DNA of 64,000 bases from Brevundimonas naejangsanensis (GTDB taxonomy: Bacteria > Pseudomonadota > Alphaproteobacteria > Caulobacterales > Caulobacteraceae): positions 124,001 through 188,000 of the forward strand of contig NZ_CP015614.1 of NCBI RefSeq assembly GCF_000635915.2, written 5' to 3'. Of this stretch, positions 48,074 through 56,978 are shown one piece after another. Position numbers and translations under genes: made by a program. The notes beneath the pieces were generated by a model, which was given only the letters and a program-made list of their open reading frames with translations, had not been told where the DNA came from and searched no databases. The number at the start of each line of letters is the position of its first letter. The first letter of the stretch is position 1.

Positions 48074-49348
48074 CTGACTGCTCGCCTTCACACCCTGTCC
48101 AATGGCGTTCGCGTCGTGTGCGACCCCATGCCCGGCCTGCGCACCATCGCCGTGACCGTGGCCGTCAACGGCGGCGCCCGTATGGAGAACGAGGCGCAGT
48201 CCGGCTGGTCGCACCTGCTGGAGCATCTGGTCTTCAAGGGCGCGGGCGACATGGGCGCGCGCGAGATCGTCGAGCGTGTCGAGGCCGAGGGCGGCTCCAT
48301 CAACGCCGCGACCGGCTATGAGCGCACCAGTTTCGACATCCGCGCGCTGAAGGGCAGCCTGCCGCTGGCCATGCAGGTGCTGTCGGATCTGGTGTTCCGC
48401 CCGACCCTGGCGCCCGAGGAGATCGAGCGCGAGAAGGACGTGGTGGCCCAGGAGATCGCCGAAGCCTTCGACACCCCCGACGACCATGTGTTCGAGATGG
48501 CCCAGACCCGCGCCTTCGTGGGGCAGGCGCTGGGGCGGCCGATCCTGGGCTCCATCGCCAGCCTGGCGCCGGTCGAGCGCGAGACGATCGGCGACTGGCG
48601 CCGACGTCTCTATTCGCCCGACCGCATGGTCGTGGCTGTCTCGGGCGGGGTGGACGAAGACGAGCTTCTGCCGCTGGCCGAGGCCTGGTTCGGCCATCAG
48701 ACGGCGACGCCGACCGAGGCGCTGCCGCCGGCCGTCTTCGTCGGCGGCGAGGCGCGGCTGGCGCGCAAGATCGAACAGGCCAATCTGGTGTTCCAGCTGC
48801 CGACCATCGGCGCGCGCGACGAGCGGCTGCCCGCCCTGCGCCTGTTCACCGAAATCCTGGGCGGGGGCATGGCTTCGCGCCTGTTCCAGAGCGCGCGCGA
48901 GGATCGCGGCCTAGCCTACGCCATCGACGCCTATCACGAGACCTACGACGATCTGGGGCTGCTGGGCGTCTACGCCGGGGCGGGGGCCGAACGCTCGGTC
49001 GAGCTGGCCGAACTGTGCGCGGCCGAAATCCTGGATCTGGCCGAGCGGGGGCCCGCGCCGCAGGAGCTGGCGCGCGCCAAGGCGGTGCTGAACGCCAGCC
49101 TGTGGATGGCCGACGAAAGCCCGGCCAGCCGCGCGGGCCGCAATGCAGGCCAGACCCTGGTGTTCGGGGCGCCGGTCTCGTCCGAGGCGACGGCGGCCCG
49201 CATCGAGGCTCAAAGCGCCGAGGACCTGCGCGCCGTGGGGCGTGAGATGGCGGCGACGGGTCGGTCGGCCAGCGCCGTGCTGGGGCCGCGCGGGGCGGGC
49301 GGGGCGGGCGCCGCCTTCCGCGCCGCCATGTTGGCAGCCGGCGGCTGA
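48074..49348 (+). CDS. M16-family zinc metallopeptidase (processing-peptidase-like)
   Basis: The ~424-residue protein has the inverted zinc motif HLLEHLVFKG with the third ligand in the downstream acidic region, and the M16 pattern ERVEAEGGSINAATGYERTSF. Family members process or degrade peptides. The conserved first strand (ARLHTLSNGVRVV) lies upstream of the first ATG/GTG codon. Starting at GTG 48116 would delete it and begin inside the strand. CTG at 48074 has GAGGAC (48061-48066) 8 bases upstream and keeps the strand. I use it as the start, but a sequencing or true non-standard start question remains. Confidence 0.88.
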   Translation: MTARLHTLSNGVRVVCDPMPGLRTIAVTVAVNGGARMENEAQSGWSHLLEHLVFKGAGDMGAREIVERVEAEGGSINAATGYERTSFDIRALKGSLPLAMQVLSDLVFRPTLAPEEIEREKDVVAQEIAEAFDTPDDHVFEMAQTRAFVGQALGRPILGSIASLAPVERETIGDWRRRLYSPDRMVVAVSGGVDEDELLPLAEAWFGHQTATPTEALPPAVFVGGEARLARKIEQANLVFQLPTIGARDERLPALRLFTEILGGGMASRLFQSAREDRGLAYAIDAYHETYDDLGLLGVYAGAGAERSVELAELCAAEILDLAERGPAPQELARAKAVLNASLWMADESPASRAGRNAGQTLVFGAPVSSEATAARIEAQSAEDLRAVGREMAATGRSASAVLGPRGAGGAGAAFRAAMLAAGG

Positions 49349-49404
49349 CGTCATCTTTGTCGCCGGCGGCTGACGCCGGGGCTGCGACGGGTTATCCTGA
49401 TCCC

Positions 49405-50007
49405 ATGGCCCTGTTCGACTGGATGGCCGAGGCGACCGGACCGGTCCTGAACGGGCAGGGGGTCGTGCTGCGTCCGCCGCGCCCTTCTGACTATATGGCG
49501 TGGGCCTCCCTGCGCGAGGAGTCGCGCGCCTATCTGCAGCCGTGGGAGCCGGCCTGGCCCGAGGACGATCTGACCCGGGCCGCCTTTCGGCGCCGGCTGG
49601 GCGTCTATGCGCGCGAAATGGAGCTGGGCACGGCCTGGCCCCTGTTCATCTTCGATGGCGAGGATGAAGCCCTGCTGGGCGCCGTCACCCTGTCCAACAT
49701 CCGGCGCGGCGTCGCCGAGACCGGGACGCTGGGCTATTGGGTCGGCCAGCCGCACGCAGGGCGCGGGGTCGGCACCACGGCGGTGCGCGCCATGCTGGCT
49801 TACGCCTTTGGCCCGTTGAAGCTGCATCGGGTCGAGGCGGCGTGCCTGCCGACCAACTACGCCTCGCGCCGGGTGCTGGAAAAGGCGGGGTTCCGTCATG
49901 AGGGACTGGCGCGGGCTTATTTGAAAATTAACGGCCGCTGGGCAGATCATCTGCTGTTCGGCGTTCTGAACACCGAGTTCGCGCCCACCCTTCCTCAGTC
50001 ATGTTAG
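49405..50007 (+). CDS. RimJ/RimL-type GNAT acetyltransferase
   Basis: The 200-residue protein matches the RimJ family: VVLRPPRPSDYMAWASLREE near the start, the acetyl-CoA loop VGQPHAGRGVGTTAVRAML (R/QxxGxG/A) and the C-terminal MLAYAFGPLKLHRVEAACLP followed by NYASRRVLEKAGFRHEG. RimJ acetylates the N-terminus of ribosomal protein S5; homologues have other targets. The start is ATG at 49405, giving MALFDWM. Confidence 0.9.
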   Translation: MALFDWMAEATGPVLNGQGVVLRPPRPSDYMAWASLREESRAYLQPWEPAWPEDDLTRAAFRRRLGVYAREMELGTAWPLFIFDGEDEALLGAVTLSNIRRGVAETGTLGYWVGQPHAGRGVGTTAVRAMLAYAFGPLKLHRVEAACLPTNYASRRVLEKAGFRHEGLARAYLKINGRWADHLLFGVLNTEFAPTLPQSC

Positions 50008-50017
50008 CGGGTACGCT

Positions 50018-51685
50018 TTGAGTGCAAGATCCAGAGCGTTGACGTGGGACCCCACCACGGCCATCGAAGCCTTGGCTGCGGCGGACGCCGCGCTTTGGAT
50101 TTGGACCCCCGCCGAGGATCAGATCCGCTTCACCGGCGCCACCCGGCCGCTGGGACTGGGGCCGCTGGCGCCGCAATGCTCGGGCGCGGCCTTCACCGCC
50201 CTGGCAATGCCGCAGGACCGCGCCCTGGCCGATCGGCTGCTGAAGCCGCAGGCCGAGGGGACCGAGATCGCCGTGCGTCTGCGGATGCGCGGGTGCGAGA
50301 CCTGTCTATGGCGCGGCGTCTGGCTGGAAGACGGCCTGCGCGCGGCGGGCATCGTCGCCCTGGAGACCAAGTTCGCCGGGGCGGATCGCGACACGCTGAC
50401 CGGCCTGCTGGACCGGCGGACCTTTCGCGTCCGCGTCGCCGAAACCCTGGCGCAGCCCGGCGAGTATGAACTGGTCGTGGGCGATCTGGACCGCCTGCGC
50501 CGCCTGAACGAGGCCCTGGGGCACGAGCGGGCGGACCTGGTGCTGTCGGCCTTGGGGTCGCGACTGTCGGCGGCCTTTTCCGAAAGCTGCGCCCCCGCCC
50601 GGATCGGCGAGGACGAGTTCGCCATCCTGGTGAAGCGCGGCGGGACCAGCGGCGGGGCCCGGATGCGCGAGGCGCTGGAACAGCCGCTGCGCATGGCCGG
50701 TTTCGACATCTATCCCACCCTGTCCATCGGGGCGGTGACGGCCGAGGGCGGCCCCGACGCCCCGGACCCGGCCGAACTCCTGCGCCGCGCCGAGCTGGCG
50801 GTGGAGCAGGCCAAGACCGCCGGGCGCGGCGGGGCCGCCGCCTATGGCCGGGCGCTGGAAAGCGACAGCCTGTCGCGTCTGGCGCTGGAGGCGGACCTGC
50901 GCAACGCCTTCGTGCGCGGCGAGATCGAGCCCTTCTTCCAGCCGATCGTGAACCTGAACACCGGCGCCGTCGCCGGGTTCGAGGCCCTGGCGCGCTGGCG
51001 CCACCCTCGGCGCGGTCTGGTCCCGCCGGACGAGTTCCTGACCCTGGCCGATGAAATGGGCCTAATGAACGAACTGGGCCTGCTGATGATGACCCAGGCG
51101 GCGCGTCAGCTGGACGAGTGGCTGACCCGCCACCCCAATGCGGGGCGGCTGTTCTGCAGCGTCAACCTGTCGGTCGGCGAGATCGAACGCCCTTATCTGG
51201 TTGAGGATGTCGCCCGCATCATCAAGGAGACGGGCCTGCCGCGCGGCGCCCTCAAGCTGGAAGTCACCGAAGGCGACATCATGCGCGACACCGCCCGCGC
51301 CGCCGAGGTGCTGAAGGCCCTGCGCGAAGCCGGGGCCAGCCTGGCGCTGGACGACTTCGGCACCGGCTTCTCGTCGCTGTCCTACCTGGCCAAGCTGCCG
51401 TTCGACACGCTGAAGATCGACCGCTACTTCGTGCTGACGATGGACAAGGACGAGGGCTCGGCCAAGATCGTCAAATCGGTCGTCAACCTGGGCCGCGACC
51501 TGGCGCTGGAAGTCGTGGCCGAGGGGGTCGAGAACGCCGGCCTGGCCCGGCTGCTGCTGGCCGACGGCTGCCACTATGGGCAGGGGTTCGGTTATGCGCC
51601 CGCCCTGCCGGCGCAGGAGGCCGAGGTCTATTTGAACGAGTCCCTCGCCGACGGTTCCGCGCCGATCAAGGGGCGCTCGGCGTGA
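50018..51685 (+). CDS. pdeA: PAS-GGDEF-EAL c-di-GMP phosphodiesterase, PdeA-like
   Basis: The 555-residue protein has a PAS-like N-terminus (about 15-115), a GGDEF domain whose motif is degenerate (GEDEF at 197-201) and an intact EAL domain (EAL at 322-324, EVTEGDI, DDFGTGFS at 445-452, EVVAEGVE). Caulobacter PdeA (CC3396) has the same architecture and the same GEDEF substitution, where the domain binds GTP and activates the phosphodiesterase. The start is TTG at 50018. The final residues are KGRSA. The next gene starts inside its stop codon (GTGA). Confidence 0.85.
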   Translation: MSARSRALTWDPTTAIEALAAADAALWIWTPAEDQIRFTGATRPLGLGPLAPQCSGAAFTALAMPQDRALADRLLKPQAEGTEIAVRLRMRGCETCLWRGVWLEDGLRAAGIVALETKFAGADRDTLTGLLDRRTFRVRVAETLAQPGEYELVVGDLDRLRRLNEALGHERADLVLSALGSRLSAAFSESCAPARIGEDEFAILVKRGGTSGGARMREALEQPLRMAGFDIYPTLSIGAVTAEGGPDAPDPAELLRRAELAVEQAKTAGRGGAAAYGRALESDSLSRLALEADLRNAFVRGEIEPFFQPIVNLNTGAVAGFEALARWRHPRRGLVPPDEFLTLADEMGLMNELGLLMMTQAARQLDEWLTRHPNAGRLFCSVNLSVGEIERPYLVEDVARIIKETGLPRGALKLEVTEGDIMRDTARAAEVLKALREAGASLALDDFGTGFSSLSYLAKLPFDTLKIDRYFVLTMDKDEGSAKIVKSVVNLGRDLALEVVAEGVENAGLARLLLADGCHYGQGFGYAPALPAQEAEVYLNESLADGSAPIKGRSA

Positions 51686-51903
51686 AGATAGACCCGGTGA
51701 TGAGGGATCGTATGATCATGACGGCGGCGGCGGCGCCCGCCGTTCTGGGCGTCGGCGTCGCCCTTCTGTTCACGCAAGATCTTGTGGTGGTCGGCGCCGT
51801 CGGGGCCAGTCTGGCGCTTGTTTCGGCCGCGCTCAGCCTGACGCCGCCTGTAACGGCGGCGCGAATCCGACATCTGCGCCGCAGGTGTCCGAAAGAAGAC
51901 TAG
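51682..51903 (+). CDS. Small two-helix membrane protein, function unknown
   Basis: The 73-residue open frame begins at GTG overlapping the pdeA stop. It has a short basic start, two hydrophobic segments (MTAAAAPAVLGVGVALLF and VVVGAVGASLALVSAALSL) and a basic tail (ARIRHLRRRCPKED). The tight coupling to pdeA supports it being real. It overlaps the convergent YqgE gene by 4 bases. No family is recognised. Confidence 0.55.
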   Translation: MKIDPVMRDRMIMTAAAAPAVLGVGVALLFTQDLVVVGAVGASLALVSAALSLTPPVTAARIRHLRRRCPKED

Positions 51904-52481
51904 GCCCGGCCGCTCTGGCTGGACAGGCGGGCCGCGTCGACGCCGAGGCCCGCCAGGGCGCGGCTCCACTTGGTGTCGTAATCGGTGTCGAAGATCAGGG
52001 CGTCGTCGGCTTCTGCGGTCAGCCAGACGTTTTCGTTCAGCTCTTCCTCCAGCTGACCCTCGCCCCAGCCGGCGTAGCCCAGCAGCAGGATCGACCGCCG
52101 CGGGCCTTCGGCGTCGGCCATGGCGGTGAGGGCGTCGCGGGTGCCGGTCAGGGCCAGCCCCTCGCCGAAGCTGAGGCTGGTCTCGTCGCTGATCCAGTCG
52201 TCGGTGTGCAGGACGAAGCCGCGCTCGCGCTCGACCGGGCCGCCGATCAGCACTCGCCGGTCGCGCAGGCGGTCATGGCTGGGCGTATCCAGCGTCTCCA
52301 GCACCTCGGCCAGGGACACGCCGGGCGCGGGCTGGTCCAGGCGCACGCCCAGGGCGTGGTCATCGTCGTGGGCGCAGATCAGGATGACGGCGTGGCGGAA
52401 GCGGTCGTCGTCGATGCCGGGCATGGCGACCAGCAGACGTCCGGTCAGGGAGGAGGCCGCCGGGGAGGAGGAGGTCTTCAT
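51900..52481 (-). CDS. UPF0301 (YqgE/AlgH) family protein
   Basis: The 193-residue protein has the YqgE pattern: GRLLVAMPGIDDDRFRHAVI at the start, LGVRLDQPAPGV, VLIGGPVERERGFVLHT and LLGYAGWGEGQLEEELNEN. ATG at 52481 is chosen since the conserved region begins 15 residues later; the open frame extends to 52751 without homology. The function is unproven; AlgH in Pseudomonas affects alginate regulation. Confidence 0.92.
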   Translation of the reverse strand: MKTSSSPAASSLTGRLLVAMPGIDDDRFRHAVILICAHDDDHALGVRLDQPAPGVSLAEVLETLDTPSHDRLRDRRVLIGGPVERERGFVLHTDDWISDETSLSFGEGLALTGTRDALTAMADAEGPRRSILLLGYAGWGEGQLEEELNENVWLTAEADDALIFDTDYDTKWSRALAGLGVDAARLSSQSGRA

Positions 52482-52614
52482 CCCCCTATCATCGGGGCGC
52501 CGGCCTTCGGGCGCAAGACGGAGGGCGCCGGGGCGCTTGGCGTTCGGGCCGTGGGTCTCTATCTGATCGTCATCGCGCTCCGGATCGGCCGGGCCGACAT
52601 CCGGAGATCCCGAC

Positions 52615-53103
52615 ATGACCCTTTCGATCGGCGACCGCATTCCCGAGGCGACCCTGACCACCATGACCGCCGAGGGCCCCAAGCCGGTCACGACGGCCGA
52701 GCTGTTCGGCGGCAAGACCGTCGCCCTGTTCGCCGTGCCGGGCGCCTTCACCCCGACCTGCTCGGCGCGCCACCTGCCGGGCTATGTCGACCACCGCGCC
52801 GACCTGAAGGCCAAGGGCGTGGACACCGTGGCCTGCGTTTCGGTCAACGACGCCTTCGTCATGGGCGCCTGGGCTCAGGCCAACGACCTGAACGGGACCG
52901 ACGACATCGTCATGCTGGCCGACGGCAACGGCGACTTCACCCGCGCCGTGGGCCTGGCGCTGGACGCCAAGGGCTTCGGCATGGGCGAGCGCTCGCAGCG
53001 TTACTCCATGCTGGTCAAGGACGGCGTCATCGACCAGTTGAACATCGAGCAGGGCGGCGAGTTCAAGGTGTCCTCGGCCGAGCACCTTCTGGCCCAGCTG
53101 TGA
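52615..53103 (+). CDS. Peroxiredoxin of the Prx5 type
   Basis: The 162-residue thiol peroxidase reduces peroxides. The peroxidatic cysteine lies in VPGAFTPTCSARHLPGYV, the standard PxxxTxxC motif (about residue 49). The rest fits AhpE/PRX5-like (IPEATLTTM, WAQANDLNGT, RYSMLVKDGVIDQLNIEQG). No second resolving cysteine is at the usual place, so it would act as a 1-Cys or glutaredoxin-dependent enzyme. ATG at 52615 begins MTLSIGDRIP. Confidence 0.93.
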   Translation: MTLSIGDRIPEATLTTMTAEGPKPVTTAELFGGKTVALFAVPGAFTPTCSARHLPGYVDHRADLKAKGVDTVACVSVNDAFVMGAWAQANDLNGTDDIVMLADGNGDFTRAVGLALDAKGFGMGERSQRYSMLVKDGVIDQLNIEQGGEFKVSSAEHLLAQL

Positions 53104-53154
53104 TTGCCGGCGTCGCCCGCCGCTGGCCGGCCCGCCGCGCGCGGGGCTGAGGCC

Positions 53155-53574
53155 GTGGCGGGCGACGTCTTCACGCCCGAACAACGCAGCGCCGTCATGC
53201 GGCGCGTGAAGGGTCGCGACACCGGCCCCGAGATGAAGGTCCGGCGCGCCCTGCGCGCGGCGGGCATCGGCTATCGCCTCGGCGGCTGCGGCCTGCCGGG
53301 GCGGCCGGATCTGGTGATGAAGGGGCGCAAGACGGTCGTGTTCGTCCACGGCTGTTTCTGGCACGGCCACGACTGCCCGCGCGGCGCTCGCCAGCCCAAG
53401 GACAACGCCGATTACTGGATCGCCAAGATCGACCGCAACCGCGCCCGGGACGCCCGCGTGGCCGACGAACTGGCGGCGGCGCGCTGGCGCGTCCTGACGC
53501 TGTGGGAATGCGACCTCAGACAGCCGGGCTGGGAAGAGCGCTTGATTGCGGCCTTGCGCCCGGAAACCGCCTAG
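53155..53574 (+). CDS. vsr: Very short patch repair endonuclease Vsr
   Basis: The 139-residue enzyme nicks T:G mismatches that arise from deamination of 5-methylcytosine. Motifs match E. coli Vsr: SAVMRRVKGRDTGPEMKVR at the start, then LPGRPDLVMKGRKTVVFVHG with the catalytic aspartate, and HGCFWHGHDCPRG with the His and Cys zinc and active-site residues. WRVLTLWECDLR closes the core. The start is GTG at 53155. No C5-cytosine methyltransferase (its usual partner) lies in the window. It overlaps the convergent hybrid kinase gene by 4 bases. Confidence 0.93.
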   Translation: MAGDVFTPEQRSAVMRRVKGRDTGPEMKVRRALRAAGIGYRLGGCGLPGRPDLVMKGRKTVVFVHGCFWHGHDCPRGARQPKDNADYWIAKIDRNRARDARVADELAAARWRVLTLWECDLRQPGWEERLIAALRPETA

Positions 53575-55505
53575 GCGGCGGCCGCGTCCGCCTCGCCTTG
53601 GGCCGCGGCGTCCAGCGTGCGGGACAGGGCCTCCAGCAGCGCGGCTGGGGTCAGCGGCTTGGACACGAAGGCGTTCATGCCGGCGGCCAGGCAGGCGCTC
53701 ATGTCTTCCGGCTCGGTGTCGGCGGTCACGGCGATGACGGGAACGCAGGCGTTCGGGCCGCCGCCGCTGCGCAGCCGTCGGGTCGTTTCGCGGCCGTCCA
53801 GTTCGGGCATCCGCACATCCATGAAAACGACGTCGAAGAGCTGGTCCTCGCAGGCCTGAAGCGCGGCCAGGCCGTTTTCCGCCATGACGATCTCGCAGTC
53901 GAAGGCCTGCAGGATCAGCTGGATGGCGCGCCGGTTGATGGCGTGGTCGTCGACGACGAGGACGCGCAGAGGCCGGGCGTCCGCCGCGTCGTCATCGAGC
54001 GCGACCTTCTCGAAGGCCGGCGGCGAAGGCAGGGACGGCGAAGGCAGGGGCGGCGAAGGCGGGAGATGCGAAGTCGGGGCCGCCGGAGCGCTGTCCGGCG
54101 GGGGGGCGAGCGGGTCGAGGCGGCCGGACACGGCCAGCGGGGTGATTGGCTCGTCGCGGATGTCGTCGGCGGCCGCATCGCGCCGTCCTTGAGGCAGGCT
54201 CAGGGCCACGGTGAACTGGGAGCCGCAGCCGGGTTCGCTGCGCACCGTCAGGCGCCCGCCCATCAGTTCGATCAGGTCGCGGCTGATCGCCAGCCCCAGG
54301 CCAGAACCGCCGAAGCGGGCGGCGACGCCGTCCTGGGTCTGGTCGAACGGGTTGAACAGCCTCTGCAGCTGCGCGGGGCTCATGCCGCGCCCGGTATCGG
54401 CGATGTCGATCAGCAGGGCGCAGGCGCCCTGATCGTCCACCCAGCAACGGACCTTCAGCGTCACCGTCCCGGCCTCGGTGAACTTCATGGCGTTGGAGAT
54501 CAGATTGTTCAGCACCTGGCGCAGGCGCATGGCGTCGCCCCGCACCCAGCGGGGCGTCTCGCGCGCGCCTTCCAGCCGCAACCGCAGACCCTGGGCGCGG
54601 GCCTGGCCCTGCCACAGCCGTGCGGTCTGGGCCAGCAACAGGCGCAGGTCGAACTCATTGCTCTCGACGTGCATCCGGCCTGCGTTCAGCCGTGCGTGAT
54701 CAAGCAGGTCGTCCAGCAGGGCCTTCATCATGAGGCCGGCGTCCTCGATCAGGGCGACCTGCTGGCGCGCGGCGGCGGACGGAGCGGCGGCGCGCAGGTA
54801 GTCTGCGCCCGTCAGGATGGCGCTGATGGGCGTGCGCAGGTCGTGGCCGACGGCGGCCAGGAAGGCGCTGCGCTCGGTCATGGCGGTCTCGACCTGGCGG
54901 CGTTCCCGCTCGGCTTCGGCCAGGGCGTGGCGCTCGGCCAGCGTGGCGCTGCGCAGGCGCGCGCGCGTGTTGAAGCAGAACAGGGCGTAACAGAAGATGC
55001 CGATCGCCACGGCGATGATCAGAGACCGCTCGGCCCCCCACAAGGCCATGAACATGGGCGTCAGGGCCATGAAGCCCAGCTGGGGCAGCACGGTGAAGCT
55101 GAACACCCGCATATTGCCGGCCGACATGATCACGGAGTTGATCGAGCCTGCCGAGAGCAGGACGGAAGCGGCGAAACCGCCCATCGGACCGCCGATCAGC
55201 CAAAGGGGCACAGACAGGAAACCCAGCCAGCCGGCGTTCAGCGCCAGAACGGCGTCCATCGCCAACCCGCGCCAGCCCTTTGGCGTCTCCTGGCGGTCCT
55301 GGAGCACGGGCTGGGCCAGCCAGGCCTCAACCCCCTGGATCAGGACATAGACAGCCAGCCACCCCATAGCGGGCCCCAGTCCCAGAATGGGGCTGAAGAC
55401 AAGCGCCGTCGCGCCGCCCGTGACAAGGCGCTGCATTGTCGCCTTGCGACGTTGGCGAATGGCGGGCGCCCACCCGATGTGGGCGTCGGCGATAGTGTCG
55501 GACAT
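53571..55505 (-). CDS. Hybrid sensor histidine kinase/response regulator
   Basis: The 644-residue protein has about six membrane helices in the first ~190 residues, then a kinase core: H-box FLAAVGHDLRTPISAILTG, N-box NLISNAMKFTEAG, then DTGRGMSPAQL and GSGLGLAISRDL. A C-terminal receiver domain has VVDDHAINRRAI, phospho-acceptor in VVFMDVRMPELDG and the KPLTPAAL lysine. A Pro/Ser-rich linker between them (about residues 480-500) is encoded by three 15-bp repeats. ATG at 55505 begins MSDTIADAH. The signal sensed is unknown. Confidence 0.92.
   Translation of the reverse strand: MSDTIADAHIGWAPAIRQRRKATMQRLVTGGATALVFSPILGLGPAMGWLAVYVLIQGVEAWLAQPVLQDRQETPKGWRGLAMDAVLALNAGWLGFLSVPLWLIGGPMGGFAASVLLSAGSINSVIMSAGNMRVFSFTVLPQLGFMALTPMFMALWGAERSLIIAVAIGIFCYALFCFNTRARLRSATLAERHALAEAERERRQVETAMTERSAFLAAVGHDLRTPISAILTGADYLRAAAPSAAARQQVALIEDAGLMMKALLDDLLDHARLNAGRMHVESNEFDLRLLLAQTARLWQGQARAQGLRLRLEGARETPRWVRGDAMRLRQVLNNLISNAMKFTEAGTVTLKVRCWVDDQGACALLIDIADTGRGMSPAQLQRLFNPFDQTQDGVAARFGGSGLGLAISRDLIELMGGRLTVRSEPGCGSQFTVALSLPQGRRDAAADDIRDEPITPLAVSGRLDPLAPPPDSAPAAPTSHLPPSPPLPSPSLPSPPAFEKVALDDDAADARPLRVLVVDDHAINRRAIQLILQAFDCEIVMAENGLAALQACEDQLFDVVFMDVRMPELDGRETTRRLRSGGGPNACVPVIAVTADTEPEDMSACLAAGMNAFVSKPLTPAALLEALSRTLDAAAQGEADAAAA
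54019..54063. repeat. Tandem 15-bp repeat in the hybrid kinase linker
   Basis: Three units of G(G/A)CGGCGAAGGC(A/G)GG in a row encode a LPSP-type repeat on the minus strand. The repeat stays in frame, so copy-number change would alter linker length by 5 residues per unit. Confidence 0.75.
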
Positions 55506-55569
55506 ACGACGTTCCAAACGGGCGCTGGGCCCATTGGTTCATCATCGACCGAGGGTTGCTAATGCTCCG

Positions 55570-56613
55570 TCAACGGCGGGCGGCGGTCGCCTCGGCCATG
55601 CTGGAGAAACCTTCGGCGCGCAGGCGAGCGGCCAGGTCGCACTTGATGCGGCCGATCAGGCCCGGACCTTCATAGATCAGGGCCGAATAGACCTGGACCG
55701 CCGAGGCGCCGGCCCGGATTCGGGCGAAGGCGTCCTCGCCGCTGGCGATGCCGCCGACAGCGATCAGGGGCAGGCGCCCGCCCGCCGCCTCGGCCGCCGC
55801 CTCAAGGGCCTTCAGGGCGAAGGGCTTCAGCGGGGCGCCGGACAGGCCGCCGCTCTCGCCCGCGAAGGCGGAACGCAGGGAGGCGGGCCGCTCCAGCGTG
55901 GTGTTGGACACGATCAGGGCGTCGATGCGGTGGGCGAGGGAGGCCTCGACGATCATGCCGATCTCTTCGCCGATCAGATCGGGCGCGATCTTCAGGAACA
56001 CCGGGGCGCCGTCGCCGGGGCGCGCCTCGTTGATGCGGCCCAGCAGGTCGTCCAGCGCCTCGCGGCCCTGCAGCGCGCGCAGCCCCGGCGTATTGGGCGA
56101 GGAGATGTTGATCGTGAAATAGTCGGCCAGTCCCGCCAGCCGCCTCAGCCCCGCGACATAGTCGGCGGCCTTGTCCTCGGTGTCCTTGTTGGCGCCCAGG
56201 TTGGCGCCGATGGCGGTGCGGGTCGGGCGCCGGGCCAGACGGGCGGCGAAGGGCTCAAGCCCCTCGTTGTTGAAGCCCATGCGGTTGATGATCGCCCGGT
56301 CTTCGGCCAGGCGGAACAGGCGCGGTTTGGAGTTGCCCGCTTGCGCGCGCGGCGTGACCGAGCCGCACTCCACCGCGCCGAAGCCCAACCGCGACAGGCC
56401 TTCCAGCGCCTCGCCGTTCTTGTCCAGACCGGCGGCCAGACCGACGGGGTTGGACATCTGCAGCCCGGCCATCGTGGTCTTCAGGATCGGATCGTCGGCG
56501 CCGGGCGCGGGCAGGGGCGTCAGCTGCAGGGCGCGGATGGCCAGGCGGTGGGCCGTTTCGGGGTCGAATTGGCGCAGCAGGACGGCGCCCAGGTCGGTCA
56601 GGCTCATGCTCAT
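55570..56613 (-). CDS. pyrD: Dihydroorotate dehydrogenase (quinone)
   Basis: The 347-residue class 2 enzyme oxidises dihydroorotate to orotate in pyrimidine synthesis, passing electrons to quinone. Motifs are NPVGLAAGLDKNGEAL, then AVECGSVTPRAQAGNSKPR, INRMGFNNEGLE and ADYFTINISSPNTPGLR with the catalytic serine. IAVGGIASGEDAFARIRAGA carries the FMN site. The N-terminal helices typical of the membrane-associated class are present. Its start is 2 bases from the end of the DUF952 gene. Confidence 0.96.
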   Translation of the reverse strand: MSMSLTDLGAVLLRQFDPETAHRLAIRALQLTPLPAPGADDPILKTTMAGLQMSNPVGLAAGLDKNGEALEGLSRLGFGAVECGSVTPRAQAGNSKPRLFRLAEDRAIINRMGFNNEGLEPFAARLARRPTRTAIGANLGANKDTEDKAADYVAGLRRLAGLADYFTINISSPNTPGLRALQGREALDDLLGRINEARPGDGAPVFLKIAPDLIGEEIGMIVEASLAHRIDALIVSNTTLERPASLRSAFAGESGGLSGAPLKPFALKALEAAAEAAGGRLPLIAVGGIASGEDAFARIRAGASAVQVYSALIYEGPGLIGRIKCDLAARLRAEGFSSMAEATAARR

Positions 56614-56615
56614 GT

Positions 56616-56975
56616 TCAGGCTCGGGCGGTCTCTTCAATGACCATGCGGCCGTCGGCGCTGACCGACAGGGCGCGCGCGCCGCGCGTCGCCGCGACGGGC
56701 AGGGGGCCGTAGATGTGCGGGAACAGGGCGCCGCCGCGCGACGGCTCCCAGATCAGGGCGTCGCCCAGGGCCGTCAGGTCGACCTCGACCAGCATCAAGT
56801 CGCTCTGTCCCGCGTAATGCTTGGCCGCCGTGGCCTCCAGCTGATCGGCGGCCGACAGGTGGATGTAGCCGTCGGCCAGGTCCACGGCCGAACCGTCGTA
56901 GCGGCCCTCGGCCAGGGCCGCGCGCCAGTCGGCGCGGCTCAAAATCTTGAAGGCGAAATGGGGCAGGTCGGTCAT
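56616..56975 (-). CDS. DUF952 family protein
   Basis: The 119-residue protein matches DUF952: FAFKILSRADWRAALAEGRY, then DLADGYIHLSAADQLEATAAKHY and EPSRGGALFPHIYGPLPVAA. The conserved DGYIHLS and FPHIYGPL suggest a small catalytic or binding pocket. The function is unknown. It is tightly packed between sixA and pyrD (2-3 base gaps), so it is co-transcribed. This linkage to pyrD is common in Alphaproteobacteria. Confidence 0.85.
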   Translation of the reverse strand: MTDLPHFAFKILSRADWRAALAEGRYDGSAVDLADGYIHLSAADQLEATAAKHYAGQSDLMLVEVDLTALGDALIWEPSRGGALFPHIYGPLPVAATRGARALSVSADGRMVIEETARA

Positions 56976-56978
56976 GGC

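Noticed and set aside
53155..55505. Restriction or defence island around vsr
   Set aside because: Only vsr itself is defence-related; neighbours are housekeeping and signalling genes.
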